57,557 nucleotides of DNA from contig JAFZUS010000200.1 of NCBI GenBank assembly GCA_017618275.1, positions 1 through 57,557 on the forward strand, written 5' to 3'. Both the position numbers and the translations under genes were made by a program. A model generated the notes under the pieces. The model saw nothing but the letters and a program-made list of their open reading frames with translations. It searched no databases and had not been told where the DNA came from. Shown piece after piece: positions 1-6,931 of this stretch (position 1 is the first letter of the stretch; each line of letters opens with the position of its first letter). The DNA is from Prevotella sp. (lineage in GTDB: Bacteria > Bacteroidota > Bacteroidia > Bacteroidales > Bacteroidaceae).

Positions 1-130
1 CATTGTCGTTCGTCATCGTAGCCAGATTAATACCAGCCTTAGGCTGAAGGCTCCAACTGCCAACAGCATTTTGGGCGTTTGTACATACACTAAGCAACAA
101 TGTCGTTGCTGCAATCATAAACCTTTTCAT
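1..130 (-). CDS. Outer-membrane beta-barrel protein, N-terminal fragment
   Basis: The window edge cuts this minus-strand gene; only the first 43 codons are present, starting at the ATG at 128-130. The visible peptide has a signal sequence (MKRFMIAATTLLLSVCTNAQ) followed by GSWSLQPKAGINLATMT. The alternating 'PKAGINLA' type strand is typical of the first strand of small Bacteroidota outer-membrane barrel (PorT-like) proteins. It lies downstream of the serpin gene on the same strand, about 50 bp after its stop, so it could be co-transcribed with it. The family call rests on a short stretch and is tentative. Confidence 0.55.
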   Translation of the reverse strand, partial: MKRFMIAATTLLLSVCTNAQNAVGSWSLQPKAGINLATMTNDN

Positions 131-182
131 ATTCGTTCGTTTCATTATAATCATTGATTTGTTTTCAGTGGTATATCATTAC

Positions 183-2684
183 TTATTTCAGAATTTTCTT
201 GCCGTTTTGGATATAGAGGCCCTTTTGTGGCTCACCTTGGATGCGACGGCCTTGCAGGTCGTAGATGGCAGAATGGTCTGAGGGCGCTGTTTTCCTTATC
301 ATCGGCGACAGGCCCGACGTGTTGCCTTCGCCCGTGTACTGGCCGATGAAGAAGATAGAGCCTGTGCTCTGCTCGCTGATGATATAGAAGAACGGACGAT
401 TGGCATGGAAGTTGACCTTACTCGGCGAACTCTGTGCACCGCTACCTACTGTAATCGCAGCAGCCTTTGTTCCTTCTTCATCGAGGTCGATAATGGCCTT
501 CTGGAACATATCGTCGATGAAGAACGACTGGTTGCCGAAATAGGGGAACTCTGCCAGTTCCGTAAAGGCTGTCGGCATACCCAACACTTTCATGACAGGC
601 ACTAAGTTGAGGTCGGTTTCTGTCTTAATGCGTGGCATCTTCAGGTCAACGATGTAATCACCGTAACTCCTGAACTGCCAGTTCTTGCCGTTGATGGCGG
701 CCAGCACGTCGGCGATGGTCTTGCCCTCACTTGGCAGGAAGATGGTCATCAGGTAGGCCTTATTGCCATAGTACAGACGCACGGCTTGGTAGAGGTTGTT
801 CTCAGTGTAATCAAACTTTTCATTCTGGTGCATCATCGGCACGTTGGCACCACCATTAAATGCCTCTTCGCTGGTGTTGGCCTTGTCAAACTTTTTGACC
901 CATGTCCCTTTGAAGTAGAGCGCATTGAGCAGATAACTGGTGGCTTGGCGATTGAAGGTATTCCCATTCACGATTGATGGGATCATGCCGTGTGTATGAT
1001 CGTTGGCCCACTGGTTGATGATGCCTATCGTCGCGTCATCGTAGAAGTCGAGGACAGCAGGCGTGGCGTCATAGTACGTGTTGGCCTTCTCCACGAAGCC
1101 TGGCTGTAATTCGTAGCCTATGCCGCTATTCACATAGATGGTGTTGGCTATCTCGGCAGCGGTCTCCTTGTCGAGCGTCGGGGCCTCCGTCAGCATCTTA
1201 CGGCAGAAGTTGTTGATACCGTCAGCACCGGCATCGCCGAAGCCCAGCACGTCGTTGATCTCCTGCTGTGTCTGACCGGCTGCCCCGTTGTTCATCATGC
1301 CCAGGGCATAGGTGATGCTCAACGGCGACATGATACTGTTTTCTTCGCCACGCGCCTCGCTGAAAAGGCGGAAGGCAAAGTCGTTGTTGCGCTCTACGAG
1401 TTGCCGCTCATCATCAGAAAGGCTGATGTCGTGGCGTAAATTCTCGATGGGCTCACCCATATACTGTCCCATGAAGTAGATGCTGCCCGTAAAGCGGTCG
1501 CTGATGATATAGAGGAAGGGACGGTCGGCAACGAAAATTTTCATTTGTAACGACTCGCTTTTGTCCGCCACCCCTATGACAGTGGCAGCAGCGGCCTCCG
1601 TGCCTTTCTGGTCGAGTTTCAGATGGGTCTTCTGGCGCATCAGACTGATCCAGCACGGGTCGGAGTTTGCCTCATTGTCGCCAAAATAGCAGAAATCCAT
1701 AAAGCCGTGACCATCGTTTGTTAGGAAGGCATTCTTCATGCCGAGCGATGCCATGATCTCTTCCAGGTCCAAATTCGTATCGGTCTCTATACAGGGTAAA
1801 CTGACACCCACCTTATATTTGTTATAATCAGCCGTGTTCCAGTTCTTACCATTCATGGCTGCCAATAAGTCATCGATGGTCTTTCCATAACGCGGCATGA
1901 AAACGGTCATCTGGTAGGAGCCGTTACCATATGGCAGGATGATAGACTGATAAAGGTCAGTCTCTGCGTATTGGATCCCGGTGTACAGGTGCATGTACGT
2001 GGCTGTGCACCGCTCTTCGTCGAAATAATATTTATAGGTTTCTTCATCGAACGGGTAGGTCCATGCACCTTTGAAGCAGATGGCATTCAGCAGGAAACTC
2101 ACCAGGTTCGGGTCTTCCATATCCTCGGGCTTCAGCAGGTCGCGGATCATACCGTCAGTTTGGTCGGTGACCCACTGGTTGATGATGCCCAGTGAGGCTT
2201 CGTCGCTGAAATTGAGCACAGAAGGCTTCGCATCGTAGTAGGTCGCTGCAGCATCCATGAAGGCCGACTTCAGCGAAATGTCTTTCCGGTCGCCGTTGAA
2301 GAAGATGGTATTGGCAATCGCCACACGTGTATCCTCGTCGAGCAGGGCAGTCTCCGTGAGCAACTTTCTGCAGAAGGCGTTCATTGTCGCCACATCGGCA
2401 TAGTCGGTCTGCTGTTCACCTGACAGTACCTGACAGATCTCCTCGCGAGTGATGCCATCGGCACCGTTGTTCAGCATGCCCAGGGCGTAGGTGATGCTCA
2501 GTGGCGAGATTACCAGGCTCTCGGTGCTGCGGGTCTTGCGGAACAGGTTAAAGGCGAAGTCGCTGTTCTGCTTCACTAACTTACGCTCCGCATCACTTAA
2601 TGTTATCGTCTTTGGCTTGTCATTCTGGGCCAATGCCGTTGTGGTTATCATTGCTATTGCTAATAAAGTAAATAGTTTCTTCAT
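183..2684 (-). CDS. Secreted tandem double serpin with C-terminal sorting tail
   Basis: This protein has 833 residues: a signal peptide (about 1-19, cleaved after ALA), two complete serpin domains (about 25-415 and 420-795) and a C-terminal tail ending in IYDLQGRRI...KGLYIQNGKKILK, the pattern of type IX secretion sorting domains in Prevotella. Serpins are suicide inhibitors of serine or cysteine proteases. Both domains keep the small-residue hinge needed for loop insertion (KGTEAAAATV in domain 1, EGTKAAAITV in domain 2) and the RPF(L/F)YIIS and FxGQYxGE strands near the domain end. The reactive loops after the hinge differ (GVADKSESLQ versus GSGAQSSPSK), so the two domains probably inhibit different proteases. 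The 'SPLSITYALGMxNNGA' motif occurs in both domains, which shows internal duplication. Inferred role: defence of a surface or secreted complex against host or competitor proteases. Confidence 0.93.
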   Translation of the reverse strand: MKKLFTLLAIAMITTTALAQNDKPKTITLSDAERKLVKQNSDFAFNLFRKTRSTESLVISPLSITYALGMLNNGADGITREEICQVLSGEQQTDYADVATMNAFCRKLLTETALLDEDTRVAIANTIFFNGDRKDISLKSAFMDAAATYYDAKPSVLNFSDEASLGIINQWVTDQTDGMIRDLLKPEDMEDPNLVSFLLNAICFKGAWTYPFDEETYKYYFDEERCTATYMHLYTGIQYAETDLYQSIILPYGNGSYQMTVFMPRYGKTIDDLLAAMNGKNWNTADYNKYKVGVSLPCIETDTNLDLEEIMASLGMKNAFLTNDGHGFMDFCYFGDNEANSDPCWISLMRQKTHLKLDQKGTEAAAATVIGVADKSESLQMKIFVADRPFLYIISDRFTGSIYFMGQYMGEPIENLRHDISLSDDERQLVERNNDFAFRLFSEARGEENSIMSPLSITYALGMMNNGAAGQTQQEINDVLGFGDAGADGINNFCRKMLTEAPTLDKETAAEIANTIYVNSGIGYELQPGFVEKANTYYDATPAVLDFYDDATIGIINQWANDHTHGMIPSIVNGNTFNRQATSYLLNALYFKGTWVKKFDKANTSEEAFNGGANVPMMHQNEKFDYTENNLYQAVRLYYGNKAYLMTIFLPSEGKTIADVLAAINGKNWQFRSYGDYIVDLKMPRIKTETDLNLVPVMKVLGMPTAFTELAEFPYFGNQSFFIDDMFQKAIIDLDEEGTKAAAITVGSGAQSSPSKVNFHANRPFFYIISEQSTGSIFFIGQYTGEGNTSGLSPMIRKTAPSDHSAIYDLQGRRIQGEPQKGLYIQNGKKILK

Positions 2685-2778
2685 ATCTGTTTGTTTTTAT
2701 TTGTTTTTATCATCCTTGTGTTTCAGCCTATAGACGATGGAGCGGAGGCTGTCTTTGCTTTTTATTGTAATTCTGCTG

Positions 2779-2786
2779 CAAAGATA
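2779..2786 (-). promoter_or_regulatory. Probable -7 box for the serpin gene
   Basis: On the minus strand the sequence reads TATCTTTG, matching the Bacteroidota -7 consensus TAnnTTTG, about 95 bp upstream of the serpin start. I cannot see a convincing TTTG -33 element at the usual spacing. A second minus-strand match, TACCTTTG at 2952-2959, lies further upstream and could give a longer leader. Confidence 0.5.
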
Positions 2787-3179
2787 CGATATTTTTCCAT
2801 AAGTTGTATCGGTTGCCTATGGAAAATATGCAAAGCAGAAAATGTTGTAAATTAGTTTGTTAACTGAAACAGAGCGTAATACCCTATGGAAAAATACTAG
2901 TAATTATTAAATTTGAAGGCCCGACAAATCGATTCTTCGTAGTATCGACTGCAAAGGTACATCATTTCAGCGAAGCTACCAAGCCTCATAAACAGATTTT
3001 TAAATATTTTGACAAAGCGGCTGCTGACGTTTGCGTTTTTATCTGCAAACGGTCGGATGGTTGTAAATACGTGAGTTATGGGCGTTTTTGTAAAAGGCTG
3101 ATTAATCGGCAGTTACGTGTTGGCCTGAATGAGGGGGCATCTTTGGGTCGTTCAGATAGTCTCTTTTAACCATTGGAAA

Positions 3180-3291
3180 GGCACTTTCGAGTCGTTCGAA
3201 CGTCATCTTACAGGGGTAAAGTGATATTCGGACGATCGTAAAGTGCCTTTGGAACGACTCGAAAGTGCCATCGGAACGACCGTAAAGTACC
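3180..3291. repeat. Degenerate 21-22 bp repeats with an 18-bp inverted pair
   Basis: GGCACTTTCGAGTCGTTC (3180-3197) is matched exactly by its reverse complement at 3252-3269. On the right side three direct units follow with a period of about 21-22 bp: 3230-3247, 3251-3269 and 3273-3291, each of the form GGA(A)CGA(CT/TC/CC)GxAAGTxCC. The block is therefore both a short tandem repeat and a potential 18-bp stem with a loop of about 54 nt. I see no coding function. Confidence 0.7.
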
Positions 3292-3334
3292 GTCTCTATA
3301 AATCGTAAGCCTATTTATCATCAAAACCCCGAAA

Positions 3335-3385
3335 AATAGATCTCTCAGCCGCTCTATTTCGAGCAAACTGAGAGATGCTTTTTTA
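3335..3385 (-). terminator. Hairpin terminator downstream of kdgK
   Basis: A 9-bp perfect stem (ATCTCTCAG at 3340-3348 with CTGAGAGAT at 3368-3376) has a loop of 19 nt. On the minus strand the stem is followed by CTATTTTT and on the plus strand by GCTTTTTT, so it could work in both directions. It lies about 100 bp after the kdgK stop, at the end of the DUF59-lpxH-kdgK unit. Confidence 0.65.
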
Positions 3386-3476
3386 GGCATATAATCTTTA
3401 CAAATGAAGAAAAAGAAGCAAAAAAAGATGGTTGACGGCCATCACGACCACGAGTTGCGTAGGGCATGGACCATTG

Positions 3477-4538
3477 TTATGCTATTGTCTTGTACAGGGT
3501 CGTTGCGTTGTGGCGGCCCTGCATCACGTCTAATATCTCTTCTTCTGTCGACAGGTTAAAGTCGCCGGGGATGGTGTTCTTCAGGGCAGCCGCAGCAAGT
3601 GAATAATTCAATTGCTTCTGTCTGTCGTCGGGGAAGAGGTTGACAGCATGCAGCCAGCCCCCCATGAAAGCGTCGCCAACGCCTACGGGATCCACCACGT
3701 CGGGGATGTCAACGATGGGGGCCTGCAGTAATTTCCCTTCTGTCCAGAGCAAGGCTGTGAGCGTGTGATGACTCGAACTCACGATGTTGCGCATGCCCAT
3801 CATCCAGTGCTTCAAACGGGGATACTGGGCATGCAGTTCGTCGAACCACTCGCCGTATTCCTTCATCTGCATCTCGAAGTTCGAGTCGGTAGCCGTGAAG
3901 GGGGGCTGGGGATGCTGCGAGAGCCAGTCGAACTCAATGGCGTCGCCAAACATCATGTCGCAACGGGAGAGCATCCGGCTGAGCGTCTCACGGGGCGTTG
4001 CACCCTCGTATTTCCACAAGTTCTTGCGGTAGTTGATGTCGAAGCAGACAGTAACGCCCAGTTCATCGGCGATGTCGAGTGCCTCGAAGGTGGCTGCTGC
4101 TGCCTGTTGTGAGATGGCGGCTGTGATGCCCGACACACAGAAATAGGCACAATCTTTCAGGATCTCGCGCCAGGGTATCATGCCCGGCTTCAGGTCGTAG
4201 TAGGCCGAACCGCTGCGGTCGTAGATGACTTTGGCGGCTCGCATGCCTGCAGGTGGCTCGAAGTAATAGGTGCCGATACGTTGTCCACCGTAGAGCACGT
4301 GACTTGTATCCACACCGAGTTGTGCCAGATTCATCGCCCCTGCGTGACCTACAGGAGTGTCCGGCAGGCGTGTGATATAAGTGACGTTCTCGCCTTGTGA
4401 AGCCAGTGATACAGCCACGTTCGCCTCACTGCCACCATACTTGCTGGTAAACATATCGCCTTGCGTCAGCCTCAGGTGGTCAGGCTTCGAGAATCGGAGT
4501 AACAACTCTCCGAAAGTTACAATTTTTTGTCTGTTCAT
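3477..4538 (-). CDS. kdgK: 2-keto-3-deoxygluconate kinase (PfkB family)
   Basis: This 353-residue sugar kinase of the ribokinase/PfkB fold phosphorylates 2-keto-3-deoxygluconate to KDPG with ATP, a step in uronate (pectin, alginate) breakdown. Visible motifs are GGSEANVAVSLA (about 35-46, sugar-binding start of the family), FDINYRKNLW (167-176) and the family signature DPVGVGDAFMGG (283-294) with the catalytic base Asp289. Length is usual for the Bacteroidota KdgK group. The gene starts 18 bp after the lpxH stop and is the last of a three-gene unit; no other uronate gene is adjacent. A different ketose or fructose specificity cannot be excluded, but the overall pattern fits KdgK best. Confidence 0.85.
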   Translation of the reverse strand: MNRQKIVTFGELLLRFSKPDHLRLTQGDMFTSKYGGSEANVAVSLASQGENVTYITRLPDTPVGHAGAMNLAQLGVDTSHVLYGGQRIGTYYFEPPAGMRAAKVIYDRSGSAYYDLKPGMIPWREILKDCAYFCVSGITAAISQQAAAATFEALDIADELGVTVCFDINYRKNLWKYEGATPRETLSRMLSRCDMMFGDAIEFDWLSQHPQPPFTATDSNFEMQMKEYGEWFDELHAQYPRLKHWMMGMRNIVSSSHHTLTALLWTEGKLLQAPIVDIPDVVDPVGVGDAFMGGWLHAVNLFPDDRQKQLNYSLAAAALKNTIPGDFNLSTEEEILDVMQGRHNATTLYKTIA

Positions 4539-4556
4539 ATTTGCTTTTGTGTTTGG

Positions 4557-5321
4557 TTACGGTTGACTTTCACCCTCAATGTATTGTGACATGAGGAGGT
4601 GCTCACCGTCGTAGACGACATAGGAGAACTGGGTGATCCAATCACCGAGGATAATCATACGTGCCTTCTTTGTCAACCGTAGATCGACCTCGATATGGCG
4701 GTGGCCATAGATGAAATAGTCCACATTGGAGTGATACTGGATGTATTTCTTCGTGAAGAGCACAAGGTGTTCGCGACTCTCTCCCATATAGGGAGGCTCC
4801 TCGTTGTTGGGTCGTTTCAGGCGGGAGTGCTTGGCCCAGTTGAGGCCGAACCACATGCCCCAACGCGGATGCAGGGCGGAGAAGGCCCATTGGCAGGTCT
4901 TGTTGTGGAAGATGCTCTTGATCAACTTAAACTTCTTGTCAGGATCACCAAGTCCGTCACCGTGTGCCAAGAAGAAAATCTTGCCATAGATCTCAGTGGT
5001 CAGTGGCTGCTTGTGCAGGATGACGCCGCACTCTTTCTCTAAGTATTCGTAGGCCCAGATGTCATGGTTGCCCGTGAAGTAATGCACCTCCACCCCCATG
5101 TCCGTCAGTTCGGAGATTTTTCCCAAGAAACGGGTGTAGCCCTTCGGCACCACGTATTTGTATTCGTACCAGAAGTCGAACATATCGCCCAACAGATAGA
5201 TGGCGGCGGCTTTCTCCTTGACCGAGTCAAGGAATCTCACCAGCCTGCGCTCCTGCATCCTCTGATGCGGAATGGCCAATGAACCTAAATGTGCGTCGGA
5301 TAAAAAATAAATCGGCTTCAT
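4557..5321 (-). CDS. lpxH: UDP-2,3-diacylglucosamine diphosphatase
   Basis: This calcineurin-like metallophosphoesterase hydrolyses UDP-2,3-diacylglucosamine to lipid X and UMP in lipid A synthesis at the inner face of the cytoplasmic membrane. The metal-binding motifs appear in order from the chosen start: SDAHLG (8-13), LLGDMFDFW, TGNHDIWAYE, AHGDGLG and YGHRHIEVD. I place the start at the ATG at 5319-5321 (MKPIYFLSDAHLG), giving 254 residues. The frame stays open 10 codons upstream, but those codons are the short-word repeat that fills the gap to the previous gene. It follows the DUF59 gene and precedes kdgK. Confidence 0.9.
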   Translation of the reverse strand: MKPIYFLSDAHLGSLAIPHQRMQERRLVRFLDSVKEKAAAIYLLGDMFDFWYEYKYVVPKGYTRFLGKISELTDMGVEVHYFTGNHDIWAYEYLEKECGVILHKQPLTTEIYGKIFFLAHGDGLGDPDKKFKLIKSIFHNKTCQWAFSALHPRWGMWFGLNWAKHSRLKRPNNEEPPYMGESREHLVLFTKKYIQYHSNVDYFIYGHRHIEVDLRLTKKARMIILGDWITQFSYVVYDGEHLLMSQYIEGESQP

Positions 5322-5351
5322 AACTCTCAACTCTACACTCTCAACTCTCAA
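5322..5351. repeat. Short-word array filling the DUF59-lpxH gap
   Basis: On the minus strand the whole 30-bp gap between the DUF59 TAG stop and the lpxH ATG is built from the words TTGAGAGT and GTAGAG (TTGAGAG, TTGAGAG, TGTAGAG, TTGAGAG). It has the same word family as the arms of the four-helix cassette at 6424-6931. Confidence 0.8.
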
Positions 5352-5672
5352 CTAGTCGAATCCCAGTTCTACTCTCGCTTCTTCCGACATCATCGATTGA
5401 TCCCAGGCGGGCTCGAAGACGAGGTTGACATTGGCGGCCTTGACGCCCTCGACACTCTCCACCTTCGTGCGTACATCTTCTAATATATAGTCTGCCGCAG
5501 GACAATTTGGCGCGGTAAAGGTCATCTCCAACTCCACTGTACTGTCCTCCTGCACATCAATCTTGTAGATCATTCCCAAGTCGTAGATGTTGACGGGAAT
5601 CTCTGGGTCGTAGACGGTCTTCAACACATCTACAATCCGCTCCTCAAGCAGTGTCTTTTCTTCTTGCGTCAT
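5352..5672 (-). CDS. SufT-like DUF59 iron-sulfur assembly factor
   Basis: This 106-residue MIP18/DUF59 protein has YDPEIPVNIYDLGMIYKI (about 21-38), the family's central motif, and TFTAPNCPAADYI with the conserved Cys. Members (SufT, PaaD, human CIAO2) help mature Fe-S proteins in the cytosol. The acidic C-terminus with FEPAWDQSMMSEEARVELG is usual for the Bacteroidota single-domain form. It is the first gene of the unit DUF59-lpxH-kdgK and has its own promoter. Co-transcription with lpxH is likely because only 30 bp of repeat separate them. Confidence 0.85.
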   Translation of the reverse strand: MTQEEKTLLEERIVDVLKTVYDPEIPVNIYDLGMIYKIDVQEDSTVELEMTFTAPNCPAADYILEDVRTKVESVEGVKAANVNLVFEPAWDQSMMSEEARVELGFD

Positions 5673-5695
5673 TCCTTCTATATTGTTTCAGTTCG

Positions 5696-5726
5696 CAAAG
5701 GTACTTAATAATCTTCAAATAACAAA
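5696..5726 (-). promoter_or_regulatory. Promoter of the DUF59-lpxH-kdgK unit
   Basis: Minus strand: -33 TTTG at 5723-5726 and -7 TACCTTTG at 5696-5703, separated by 19 bp, an almost ideal Bacteroidota sigma-ABfr promoter. The -7 box ends 23 bp before the DUF59 ATG. Confidence 0.75.
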
Positions 5727-5748
5727 GGAAAACGTAGAAAAAGTACCG

Positions 5749-6489
5749 TCAGCATCTGCCTAACTCATGGTAGGAGTAGTACAGGCCGTCGGTGATGATG
5801 ACGTGATCCATGAAGTGGATGTGCATCAGTTCACAGGCTCGTTTGATGTCCCTGGTCAGTCCGTCGTCGGCTTTGCTGGGCGAGAGGTTGCCTGAAGGGT
5901 GGTTGTGGCAGACGGCGAGGATAGTGGCATTGACCAGCACAGCCTCGCGGATGATGATACGGATGTCGACGGCTGTCTCCGTGATGCCACCGTGGGAGAT
6001 GCGTATTTTCTTGATGAGACGGTAGTTCTGGTTGAGCAGTAGCACCCAGAACTCCTCCACATCGAGGTCCTGCATCTGCGGGTGCATCTCATTGTATATC
6101 TTAGTGGCAGTATCCAGTTTGGGACGTTCTTCGGGTGATTCTTGCTGACGGCGCTTACCGAGTTCACAGGCAGCGAGGATGGTGATGGCCTTGGCCTCGC
6201 CAATGCCTTTATACTGGCAGAGGTCGCGGATGGTCATCTTTCCGAGGGTGTTGAGGCTGTTGTTGCAGTCGTTCAACACCTCCTGCATCAGTTCAACGGC
6301 ACTCGTGCCTGGTGTGCCAGAGCCAATGAGTATAGCCAGCAACTCGGCATTGCTGAGTGTCTGTGGACCTTTGTCACGCAGTTTCTCACGCGGTTGGTCG
6401 TCTTCTGACCATTGGCATATTGTTAGTTTAGAATTTAGAGTGTAGAGTGTAGAGTCTGCTACCGCTCTTGTGTCTTTATTGTTTTTCAT
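5749..6489 (-). CDS. radC: RadC-family JAB-domain protein
   Basis: This protein has 246 residues. After residue 24 it follows the RadC pattern: EDDQPREKLRDKGPQTLSN (helical N-domain with helix-hairpin-helix, 'YKGIGEAKAITILAA') and then the JAB/MPN metalloprotease-like domain with CHNHPSGNLSPSKAD and FMDHVIITD. RadC proteins are linked to DNA repair or competence, but their reaction is unsettled. The first 23 residues (MKNNKDTRAVADSTLYTLNS...) are atypical: they are encoded by the left arm of the repeat that bounds the four-helix gene. Its ATG overlaps the stop of that gene (ATGA), so translation is probably coupled. The native start may have been displaced; I see no better in-frame ATG before the conserved part. 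Confidence 0.88.
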   Translation of the reverse strand: MKNNKDTRAVADSTLYTLNSKLTICQWSEDDQPREKLRDKGPQTLSNAELLAILIGSGTPGTSAVELMQEVLNDCNNSLNTLGKMTIRDLCQYKGIGEAKAITILAACELGKRRQQESPEERPKLDTATKIYNEMHPQMQDLDVEEFWVLLLNQNYRLIKKIRISHGGITETAVDIRIIIREAVLVNATILAVCHNHPSGNLSPSKADDGLTRDIKRACELMHIHFMDHVIITDGLYYSYHELGRC

Positions 6490-6931
6490 ATTTGTTTTGT
6501 TTTTAATTTCATAGTCTTGATAGAACTCACAAGTATCTTGATGATTTCTTCATTGTCTTTTTGTAATGATAAGTATCCCTTATCGTCGATGAATTTGGCA
6601 GAGTAAAGGTTTTTGAGCCAGTATTCTGTTTCATTTGCTTCTTTAAGGGCTATACTTAGTTTGTTGATAAAATCAGCATTGCTTTGAGCATTAATACTCT
6701 CTGCTACGTTTGCACCGATACTGGTACCACTCCGATATATCTGTTTTGACATGATAGTTTCGGAATATTCTTTTATTAAGTACTGATACAACTTAATAAT
6801 ACGACTTGCAAAGTGTTCTGTTTTGTTTTTTAATATACTCTCTTTCCTTGGCATAGTACTATGATTTAATGGTAGATGGTGTTTTGGAGAGCGGTAGCAA
6901 ACTCTACACTCTCCATTCTACACTCTCAACT
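6424..6931 (-). mobile_element. Repeat-bounded cassette carrying a four-helix-bundle gene
   Basis: The four-helix gene is enclosed by inverted repeats. The left arm has core 6450-6468 and the right arm has core 6888-6906 (AGAGCGGTAGCAAACTCTA); the cores pair at 18 of 19 positions. Outside each core lies an array of short words (ACTCTACACTCT, with CCATTCT or AAATTCT variants) reaching about 6424 and 6931, which extends the possible stem across the gene. The insert is visibly more AT-rich than its neighbours. The left arm is translated as the start of RadC; the right arm contains the TGA stop of the glycosyltransferase. I see no transposase. Mobility is an inference from structure, base composition and the solo copy at 7631-7677. 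Confidence 0.6.
6486..6854 (-). CDS. Four-helix-bundle protein (S23/Avd-like)
   Basis: This 122-residue helical protein matches the four-helix-bundle family that includes proteins encoded in 23S rRNA intervening sequences and the Avd accessory proteins of diversity-generating retroelements. Visible features are the basic N-terminus, FASRIIKLYQYL, the conserved turn QIYRSGTSIGANVAES (about 59-74), KLSIALKEANETEYWL (about 85-100) and a Lys-rich last helix. These proteins form oligomeric barrels and are thought to bind nucleic acid; the exact role of stand-alone copies is unknown. There is no reverse transcriptase or template repeat nearby, so this is not a DGR. The gene is much more AT-rich than its neighbours, lies between inverted repeats, and its TGA overlaps the radC ATG. 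Confidence 0.88.
   Translation of the reverse strand: MPRKESILKNKTEHFASRIIKLYQYLIKEYSETIMSKQIYRSGTSIGANVAESINAQSNADFINKLSIALKEANETEYWLKNLYSAKFIDDKGYLSLQKDNEEIIKILVSSIKTMKLKTKQI

Larger units (their letters stand above)
2685..3476. other. 792-bp intergenic region between serpin and kdgK
   Basis: I see no convincing gene here. The serpin-proximal part (about 2690-3060) is AT-rich, with two minus-strand TAnnTTTG boxes and two copies of a CCTATGGAAAA motif (about 2816 and 2883). The kdgK-proximal part holds a degenerate repeat block (3180-3291) and a hairpin that can act as the kdgK terminator (about 3335-3385). A 60-codon minus-strand reading frame (3208-3390) is made from the repeat and the terminator and is unlikely to be a gene. 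Confidence 0.6.

Noticed and set aside
3208-3390. 60-codon minus-strand reading frame in the serpin-kdgK gap
   Set aside because: It is composed of the degenerate repeat block and the hairpin terminator, has no promoter or family pattern, and is not placed like a gene.
6486-6854. Diversity-generating retroelement based on the Avd-like protein
   Set aside because: No reverse transcriptase, template repeat or variable repeat was seen in the neighbourhood.
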